From contig NZ_JANDBD010000015.1 in NCBI RefSeq assembly GCF_024320865.1, forward strand, positions 62,001 through 126,000: a stretch of 64,000 nucleotides of DNA, read 5' to 3'. The first letter of the stretch is position 1. Every line of letters starts with the position of its first letter. The notes under the pieces are model-generated. The model ran no database searches, had not been told where the DNA came from, and worked only from the letters and a program-made list of their open reading frames with translations. This DNA is from Mycolicibacterium arenosum (GTDB taxonomy: Bacteria > Actinomycetota > Actinomycetes > Mycobacteriales > Mycobacteriaceae). The translations under genes and the position numbers were made by a program. Of this stretch, positions 58,210 to 64,000 are shown piece after piece.

Positions 58210-60225
58210 TCAGGACTCCAGGGCGCGGTCGGCGACGGGGAGTCCGGCGTGGCTGTGACAGGCCTTCGGGGGCGACGGAGGCAGGTCCAGGGCCGGATTG
58301 CCGTCGAAGAAGCCGATCGGCTTGAGGTGGAAACCGGTGTAGGCACAGGGCATCACCGGCCAGTCCTCGGGCCTGACGACGTGGTGCGCACCCAGCGTGT
58401 ACCAGAGCACCACGTCGCTGTCCTCCAGCGGTGCGTCACCCTCGACGAACTCAGGCAGGCCCTGCACGTCGGCGGACTGGTACATGTAGTCACCGGCGGC
58501 GAACTTCTCCGCCGGGTCGTACTTCGTCACCCACAGGTTGTGCTGCAGGAAGCGCGCCCGGTCGTAGATGTAGGAGCCCTCCTGCACCATCACCGGCACG
58601 ACGTCCTTGGGCACCAGCTTGTAGGCCACCGGGATCCCGAGTTCGTTCTTCTTCGACGGGTTGGTCACCTTCCAGTACCGTCCGGTCGACCAATTCCAGT
58701 CGCGTGCACCCTCGGACTCGGACGCCACCAGGGTGTCCCTGGTGATCCAGGCGTTGTGATGCGGATTCAGCTCCGGGTCCGGCTCCGGAATCGAATCCAC
58801 CTCGTAGACACTGTTTCCCGCGCCGTCGATGCTCATGTCGAGGCGGAAGTTGAAGAAGTGCTGATGATTCGGACCGTAGATGCCCGGGGCGACCATCTTG
58901 CCCCAGCGCGGCTGCTCACCGGGTTCGACCTCGACGGCGCCCGTGGTCAACACACCCGACAACTTCACCTCGACCTCGATCGAGGCGTCGTTGTAGAAGT
59001 ACCAGAAGAACCCGTACTCGTAGTTGCCGACCGTGCAGATCATCGAGACCACCAGCCGCCGAGACCGCCGCACCTCGACCTCACCGGTGCGGAAGTCGGT
59101 GTGCTTCCAGGAGATTCCGAAGTCCTCCTCGTGCATGCAGATGGCGTTGGGAATCGTCACCGCGTTGCCGCTGGAGTCGTTGACCGTGCCGTCGAAGTAG
59201 TGGATCTCGCCGAGACAGTCACATCCGAGCGTGAGCGGGTTGGCCGAGAAGCCCATCCCGACCTCGCCCATGTCGAAGACGTTCTTGTTCCAATGCGTCG
59301 GCGCCGTGTCACCGTAGGGCACCACCATCTCCGACAGCGATCCCCGATACAGGATCGGACGCGTTTCGCCGCGGTCGGTGTAGGTGACCTCGTGGATCGT
59401 GATGCCCTCGCGCGGGTTGAACCCGAGACGCAGAGACCACTTCTGCCACCGCACCTTCCACCCGTCGACGGTGAAACTCGGTCCGTCGGGCTGGGTGATC
59501 TCGATCGGCTTCACGTCGTCGCGGAACTCGGTGAACGCCGGCCGATTGTTCGCGTCGAACATGAACTCCTGCGAGTAGTTGCCTGCCGTCGGGGGCAACG
59601 GCACCACGCCGTGGTCCTCGATGTCGAGGACCTCCATCCTGTCCAGATCGAACGTGACGATCAGGCCCTCGACGGGACGCGCGTAGCCGTGCTCCGACGG
59701 CGCCGCGCGCATGAACGTCAACGGCCGGCATATCAGCGCCGAGTTGTCGTAGTGGTCCTGGGCGCCGTAGTAGCCCGCGGGCCACGGATCGATCATCGCG
59801 AGGCTGAAGTCGGTGACGCCGCGCTTGAGCATCGCCTGCTGCCACCTCGGATCCTCGCGGACCTTCTCCTCGACCCCCGTCATGTGCTCGACGAGGTACG
59901 ACGGGAATCGACCGGGAATCGGCGTCCAGGAGTCGATGACCCTGGCACCCAGATCGACAACCGCCTCGTAGATCATCTTGGCCGCCGCGTCGTACATGCT
60001 GACGAACGCACACCGCGGTACGTCGATCCCACCCTCGAAGGTCAAGCCGGTGTTCTTGGCGGGCTCGGCCAACTGGATCATGACGAACTTCAATGTCGGC
60101 GTGGCGTACTCGGACGCCATCACGATCGCCGCTGCAGCCTCGATCTCCGCTCCGTCGAGCGGATCGAGCGGATACCGCGTCGTGCCGTCGCCGATGGTCG
60201 ACGGAAGGGTGTCCTCCAGCGTCAT
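58210..60225 (-). CDS. Copper amine oxidase
   Basis: A 671-residue topaquinone enzyme. The precursor Tyr402 is in TVGNYEYGF (N-Y-D/E-Y), the copper histidines are in GPNHQHFFNF and YTLGAHHVVRPEDWPVMP, and the catalytic Asp region is WPAGYYGAQDHYDN. It oxidises a primary amine to an aldehyde with release of ammonia and hydrogen peroxide. There is no signal peptide. It overlaps the permease stop by 4 nt (ATGA), so the two form an amine-uptake and oxidation unit. Confidence 0.95.
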   Translation of the reverse strand: MTLEDTLPSTIGDGTTRYPLDPLDGAEIEAAAAIVMASEYATPTLKFVMIQLAEPAKNTGLTFEGGIDVPRCAFVSMYDAAAKMIYEAVVDLGARVIDSWTPIPGRFPSYLVEHMTGVEEKVREDPRWQQAMLKRGVTDFSLAMIDPWPAGYYGAQDHYDNSALICRPLTFMRAAPSEHGYARPVEGLIVTFDLDRMEVLDIEDHGVVPLPPTAGNYSQEFMFDANNRPAFTEFRDDVKPIEITQPDGPSFTVDGWKVRWQKWSLRLGFNPREGITIHEVTYTDRGETRPILYRGSLSEMVVPYGDTAPTHWNKNVFDMGEVGMGFSANPLTLGCDCLGEIHYFDGTVNDSSGNAVTIPNAICMHEEDFGISWKHTDFRTGEVEVRRSRRLVVSMICTVGNYEYGFFWYFYNDASIEVEVKLSGVLTTGAVEVEPGEQPRWGKMVAPGIYGPNHQHFFNFRLDMSIDGAGNSVYEVDSIPEPDPELNPHHNAWITRDTLVASESEGARDWNWSTGRYWKVTNPSKKNELGIPVAYKLVPKDVVPVMVQEGSYIYDRARFLQHNLWVTKYDPAEKFAAGDYMYQSADVQGLPEFVEGDAPLEDSDVVLWYTLGAHHVVRPEDWPVMPCAYTGFHLKPIGFFDGNPALDLPPSPPKACHSHAGLPVADRALES

Positions 60226-61748
60226 TTGGCTGTCTCCTCCGAATCCTTGTCGAGCTCGAACACCGCGAGGTGGGCGAGCGCGTCCTCCTGGCTGACCTTG
60301 TGCGCCGACCGCCGTCCGAAGAAGTAGACGACGACGCCGAGCGCCACCATCCCGAGGCTGATGGTGCCGACCCACTTCATCCACTCCGCGTCGCCGACAC
60401 CTGCGCTCTCGAGCCACGACTTGGCGAACGAGTAGTAGATACCGCCGACGGTGCCGACGGTGCCGACGATCACCGTGATCCACACGCCGACCATGCCGCC
60501 GGGGATCCGCCAGAAGGTCTCGTTCTCGTAGCGATCGGCGTACTTCTTCCGCGCGATGATCACGGGGAACAGGAAGAAGAAGCCCGAGATCAGCCACACG
60601 GTCGACAAACCGCCCTGCAGGAAGATCGTCGTGTTGACCAGGCTGCTCTGCGAGTACAACCCGACCAGGATCAGCGATGAGATCACACCCTGAATGAGTA
60701 TGGCGGACACCGGGTTACGGGTACGCGGGTTCAAGTGGGTGAAGATCCGCGGGAGGTGACGCTCGAGGCCCGACACGAAGATCAGCCGGGAGTACGCCAC
60801 CTGGTAGGTCATCAGCGCCACCACGATGATCAGGGCCAGCACGATGGCGGCGGCCTCCATCAGACCGGGGAACCCGGCGACGTCCAGCATGCCGATGACA
60901 CCCGTGACGGCGTCGATCTCGTCGGACGGCAGAGCCATCATCGTGCCCAGCGTGGTCAGCAGGTAGATGGCGACCAGGGCCGCTGAACCCCACAGGATCA
61001 TGCGCGGACCGCTCTTGCGCACCGACAGGAACTCCGCACCCATGTTGTACGGCGTTTCGACGCCGAGCAGGTACAGCAGCACTGTGCCGTAGAGGAAGCC
61101 GGCCACGGCGAAGTTCGGAATGGTCGCCTCCGACCAGCTGAACGGCGTCGCCGAGCCGTTCTTCACCGCGAACAGCACGCCGCAGATGAAGATCGTCAGC
61201 GCGAGGACGCCGAACACCACGAACACCACGTTCATGATCTTCTGGTTCGCCGCGAGCTTGGCCAGCGCCAGACCGATGACGGCCCAGAGGATCACCAGCT
61301 GCAGGATGACGCTCGTCATCACGCCGACCTCGCCGTGGAAGGCCAGCAGCAGGAACGAGAGCACCACGGCGGGCGAGGACGCGGCGTTGAGGATCACCGG
61401 CACCCACGACAGGTAGCCGCCGATGAAGCCCCACGTTTCACCCATGGTCCTGGTGGCCCAGATGTACACACCGCCCTGCCCCGGCCACAGGTTGCCGAGT
61501 TCGACGACGGCCATGCCCGCGGGAATCAGGAACGTCAGGATGCCGAGGATCCACATGGGGATGGCGGTCCACCCGCCGGTGGCCATCACCGAGGAGCCGG
61601 TGATCCAGCAGATGATGAACACGTAGGCGGCGGTGAGGCCGAACGTGCTCATCACCTTGGGCAGGATCTGTTCGGGGACCAACTCCGTGGTCATGAGTTT
61701 GTCGCGATCGGCGGGCGCCGGCGGCGTCGCGTCGAGTTCTGCTGTCAT
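60222..61748 (-). CDS. APC-superfamily permease paired with amine oxidase
   Basis: A 508-residue transporter with about 12 membrane segments (AAYVFIICWITGSSVMATGGW is in the first; KVMSTFGLT precedes it). It likely imports the primary amine for the oxidase. ATG 61748 is followed by a 60-nt spacer to the ABC transporter genes. The C-terminal tail carries acid/Lys-rich residues. It differs in sequence from the permease at 7251. Confidence 0.92.
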   Translation of the reverse strand: MTAELDATPPAPADRDKLMTTELVPEQILPKVMSTFGLTAAYVFIICWITGSSVMATGGWTAIPMWILGILTFLIPAGMAVVELGNLWPGQGGVYIWATRTMGETWGFIGGYLSWVPVILNAASSPAVVLSFLLLAFHGEVGVMTSVILQLVILWAVIGLALAKLAANQKIMNVVFVVFGVLALTIFICGVLFAVKNGSATPFSWSEATIPNFAVAGFLYGTVLLYLLGVETPYNMGAEFLSVRKSGPRMILWGSAALVAIYLLTTLGTMMALPSDEIDAVTGVIGMLDVAGFPGLMEAAAIVLALIIVVALMTYQVAYSRLIFVSGLERHLPRIFTHLNPRTRNPVSAILIQGVISSLILVGLYSQSSLVNTTIFLQGGLSTVWLISGFFFLFPVIIARKKYADRYENETFWRIPGGMVGVWITVIVGTVGTVGGIYYSFAKSWLESAGVGDAEWMKWVGTISLGMVALGVVVYFFGRRSAHKVSQEDALAHLAVFELDKDSEETAK

Positions 61749-61814
61749 GTCACTTCTTTCGACTCGAGAAGGGGATATCGAACTACTGCTCTCTGCTCTT
61801 CGCGCAAGCGCTCA

Positions 61815-62552
61815 TCACTGGACGATCTGTCCGTCTTTCATCCGGATGACACGGCTCGCTTCGTCGGCCACCGTGGGATCGTGAGTGCTGGCGACCACGG
61901 TGACGCCGAGCGTCGAGCACAGGTCGCGCAGCATGCGCACCACCGTCTCCCCCGTGCGGTGGTCCAGGTTCGCCGTGGGTTCGTCGGCGAGTACCAGGGT
62001 CGGGTCGCTGATCAGCGACCGCGCGATGGCGGTGCGCTGCTGCTCGCCGCCCGACATCTTGGTCGGCTGATGATTGATCCGGTGGGACAGCCCGACCAGT
62101 TCCAGTAGTTCGGTCGCCCTCTTGCGCAACGCCTTGCGGTCGTAGGGCTCGAACATCAGCGGCAGTTCCACGTTCTCCACGGCCGACAGGAACGGGATCA
62201 GGTTGTAACTCTGGAAGATGAACCCGATGGTGTCGTGCCGCAACGCCGCGAACTGGCTCTCGGAGATCTTCCCGGTGTCCTGGCCGGCGACCTTCACCAG
62301 GCCCTTCGTCGGCCGGTCCAGCCCGCCCATGATGTTGAGCAGCGTGGACTTGCCGCTGCCGCTCGGGCCCATCAGGCAGACGAACTCCCCCGGCATGACC
62401 TGGAGTTCGACGGCGACGAGGGCCTTGACGACCTCGTCGCCGAGCTTGTGCAGCTTCCACACGTCGGAGATCTCGATGACGGGTGCGGTGGCACCCGCCG
62501 TCGGGGTCTCCTCCGTGAGTGGAACATCCGTGGTGTCGTCGAGTGCGGTCAC
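61815..62552 (-). CDS. ABC transporter ATP-binding protein (LolD/MacB type)
   Basis: A 245-residue ATPase: Walker A GPSGSGKSTLLN, Q-loop FIFQSYNL, signature KMSGGEQQRTAIARSL, Walker B LVLADEPTANLD and H-loop STHD. It resembles the ATPases of MacB/LolCDE and FtsX-type export systems. GTG start, 3 nt after the first permease. Export cargo unknown. Confidence 0.94.
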   Translation of the reverse strand: MTALDDTTDVPLTEETPTAGATAPVIEISDVWKLHKLGDEVVKALVAVELQVMPGEFVCLMGPSGSGKSTLLNIMGGLDRPTKGLVKVAGQDTGKISESQFAALRHDTIGFIFQSYNLIPFLSAVENVELPLMFEPYDRKALRKRATELLELVGLSHRINHQPTKMSGGEQQRTAIARSLISDPTLVLADEPTANLDHRTGETVVRMLRDLCSTLGVTVVASTHDPTVADEASRVIRMKDGQIVQ

Positions 62553-62555
62553 GGT

Positions 62556-63122
62556 TTAGCCTCCTGCCGATAGCGAACGAATGGGCGGCCGCGACGCTGC
62601 GTTCCACGTCGGGATGATGCTGGTGGCCAGCGCGGCCGCGATGCTGATGACGACGGCGATGGCCGAGCCGATCAGGATGCCGGAGACGGCGACGCCCGTG
62701 GGCGCCAGCCCCGTGACCCCGACGATCCACCCGCAGAGCGCCGCCAGGACCACGCCGACGATCGCGCCGAGGACGGCGGCCACCACCGGCTCGACGAGCA
62801 GCGCGAGAATCACGGGTTTGCGCGGAATACCGTTAGCGCCCAGGACTCCCAGTTCCCGCGTGCGGTGCGCGACCGTGCGGGTGGTGGCGACGGCCACCTC
62901 CACGACGCCGACGAGCAGCACGGTGACCGCGATGAGCACGACGGCGCGGCCGATCTCGTCAGCGTGGCCGAGGGTGGCGGACTGCTCCCTGATACCCGCC
63001 GACATCCCGAAGACGATGACGACGAGGAAGGCGCCGGTGGCGGTGGTGACCACGGGCAGCACCATCTCGCCGATGCGGCGCCGCGCCGACAGCCATCCGT
63101 AGGCGAGCCCCTTGCCGATCAT
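62556..63122 (-). CDS. FtsX/MacB-family permease, short subunit
   Basis: A 188-residue permease with four membrane segments: IGEMVLPVVTTATGAFLVVIVFGM, AVVLIAVTVLLVGVVEVA, ILALLVEPVVAAVLGAIVGVVLAAL and ILIGSAIAVVISIAAALATSIIPTW. The RELGVLGANG loop is typical of FtsX. ATG 63122 overlaps the next permease stop by 4 nt (ATGA). It lacks the large extracytoplasmic domain present in the other permease. Confidence 0.87.
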   Translation of the reverse strand: MIGKGLAYGWLSARRRIGEMVLPVVTTATGAFLVVIVFGMSAGIREQSATLGHADEIGRAVVLIAVTVLLVGVVEVAVATTRTVAHRTRELGVLGANGIPRKPVILALLVEPVVAAVLGAIVGVVLAALCGWIVGVTGLAPTGVAVSGILIGSAIAVVISIAAALATSIIPTWNAASRPPIRSLSAGG

Positions 63123-64000
63123 CTGTCCCCCAGGAGGTCGACCGGTCGCTGCTGGAGCAACCGGTGCACGGGTACGAGCGCCCCGACGATCGCCATCGCG
63201 GGCAGGAAGGCCGCCACCATCGCGGCGGCCTGCAACCACGCCGTCGGGGTGGCGATGCTCGGAATCACCAGTGCCACAGCGGCACCCGCGCCGAGGACCC
63301 CGACCAGGTAGGCGGTGACGAACACGATCGCGGATTCGACGAGGAAGAAGTACAGCACCTCGTCGGCCAACCCGATGCTCGACATGATGCCGAACTCGCG
63401 CTTTCGTTCGGCGACGGCGGCGAGGAACGACGACAGCGCGATGACGAAGCCCAGCACGAGGCCGATGATCGAGATCAGACCGAGCGTGCTGCTGGTGACC
63501 TTGCCGGAGAACAGTGCCGAGTAGGCCTGATCGAAGGTCAGCGGGCCGCTACCGCCGACGAGGTCGTAGACCAGACCGCGGCCGCTCGGGTCGGGGACCA
63601 CCGCGGGGTCGTAGGTGGCGGGCAGTCCCGTGGCCGCACTGAACGTGCTGCCGAGATCGCGTCTCTTCTCCTGGCCGTCCGGCGCGTACACCGTGAGCCA
63701 CCCGCGGTCGCCGACGAGCGACGACGCGAGCGAGGTCGACACCCACACACTCTGGCCCGAGCCGTCGATCGCCGCGGTCAAATTCCGGCCGCCGATGCTG
63801 ACGGTGTCACCGTCGGCGACGCCGATGCGTTCGGCCAGCCCGGAGCCGAATCGTGCTTGATCGGAGGGGATCTCGTCGACACCGCGCAGCGACACCGGCA
63901 CCCCGGCGATGTCGGTGATACCGGACAGGGTGCGTACAGCGCGCCAGCCGTCCGGTATCACGACGGTCGGCGCCGCCCCTTCGGCGACGAGTGCCTGCAC
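63119..64000 (-). CDS. FtsX/MacB-family permease, long subunit (5' end beyond window)
   Basis: At least 293 residues, cut at the right edge. A large extracytoplasmic part (MQALVAEGAAPTVVI to about residue 180) is followed by four helices and a cytoplasmic KREFGIMSSIGL loop, giving the MacB/FtsX layout; the protein ends RPVDLLGDR. The true N-terminus and first helix lie outside the window. It forms one transporter with the two genes above. Confidence 0.86.
   Translation of the reverse strand: MQALVAEGAAPTVVIPDGWRAVRTLSGITDIAGVPVSLRGVDEIPSDQARFGSGLAERIGVADGDTVSIGGRNLTAAIDGSGQSVWVSTSLASSLVGDRGWLTVYAPDGQEKRRDLGSTFSAATGLPATYDPAVVPDPSGRGLVYDLVGGSGPLTFDQAYSALFSGKVTSSTLGLISIIGLVLGFVIALSSFLAAVAERKREFGIMSSIGLADEVLYFFLVESAIVFVTAYLVGVLGAGAAVALVIPSIATPTAWLQAAAMVAAFLPAMAIVGALVPVHRLLQQRPVDLLGDR

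Noticed and set aside
1..64000. CRISPR arrays, tRNA or rRNA genes
   Set aside because: No regularly spaced direct repeats and no cloverleaf or rRNA-like sequence was recognised by reading both strands; small ncRNAs cannot be excluded.

Overview
The window is about 66% G+C by eye and reads as chromosome of a Mycobacterium/Mycolicibacterium, most likely an environmental rapid grower. The evidence is a backbone that follows the M. tuberculosis order from about Rv2857c to Rv2883c: SDR, aldehyde dehydrogenase, amidotransferase, glnA4, map, DUF1707 protein, penicillin-binding lipoprotein, GNAT, ispG, rip1, dxr, MPT83/MPT70-type fasciclin proteins, dipZ, DUF2631 protein, rlmN, cdsA, frr and pyrH. 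Other mycobacterial hallmarks are DUF222/HNH and DUF1214 proteins, a WS/DGAT acyltransferase, an F420-type LLM oxidoreductase and GTG starts with little or no leader. No tRNA, rRNA, CRISPR array, insertion sequence or prophage was seen, and no gene-free stretch reaches 300 bases.

Layout. 1-2.1 kb: DUF222/HNH protein and a Nudix hydrolase. 2.1-8.8 kb: a glnA4-like operon (gamma-glutamylation type amine catabolism) with its GntR regulator, divergent from an APC permease. 8.9-12.5 kb: a degenerate alpha/beta hydrolase, a lipoprotein, cobQ and map. 12.5-15.8 kb: TetR with a double operator, DUF1214, sulfotransferase and hotdog thioesterase. 15.8-22.9 kb: cell-envelope and isoprenoid genes (DUF1707, PBP, GNAT, ispG, rip1, dxr). 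23-26.3 kb: two fasciclin-domain secreted proteins and dipZ; two promoters share CATCC-N16-CGAAT, which fits a SigK-type regulon. 26.2-34.3 kb: beta-lactamase-like protein, amidase, deacetylase-like protein, LLM enzyme, photolyase, GAP and DUF2631 membrane proteins, WS/DGAT and DUF427.

34.3-48.5 kb is the most novel part: a roughly 14-kb catabolic island lying where M. tuberculosis has only a few genes between Rv2876 and rlmN. It encodes a cytochrome P450, NIPSNAP-like protein, zinc alcohol dehydrogenase, SDR, HpcH/HpaI aldolase, alpha/beta hydrolase, SMP-30 lactonase, thioesterase, CaiB/BaiF CoA-transferase, two acyl-CoA dehydrogenases, aldehyde dehydrogenase, two SnoaL/NTF2-like proteins, an SRPBCC protein and a TetR regulator. 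Five of its promoter regions carry the same 26-bp element, TGACAC-N11-TTTGTAAAG, at fixed distances from start codons, so the seven transcription units look like one regulon. The order of functions suggests oxidation of an unidentified hydrophobic alcohol- or ring-containing compound to a CoA ester, followed by beta-oxidation or retro-aldol steps.

48.5-53.7 kb returns to the conserved backbone (rlmN, cdsA, frr, pyrH) with a LysR/EamA pair inserted. 53.7-58.1 kb holds an SRPBCC-sulfatase pair, a methyltransferase and MarR gene divergent across two operators, and an AhpD-like/membrane protein pair flanked by two inverted copies of a ~60-bp palindromic repeat. 58.2-61.7 kb is a copper amine oxidase with its permease, and 61.8-64.0 kb is a MacB/FtsX-type ABC transporter cut by the right edge.
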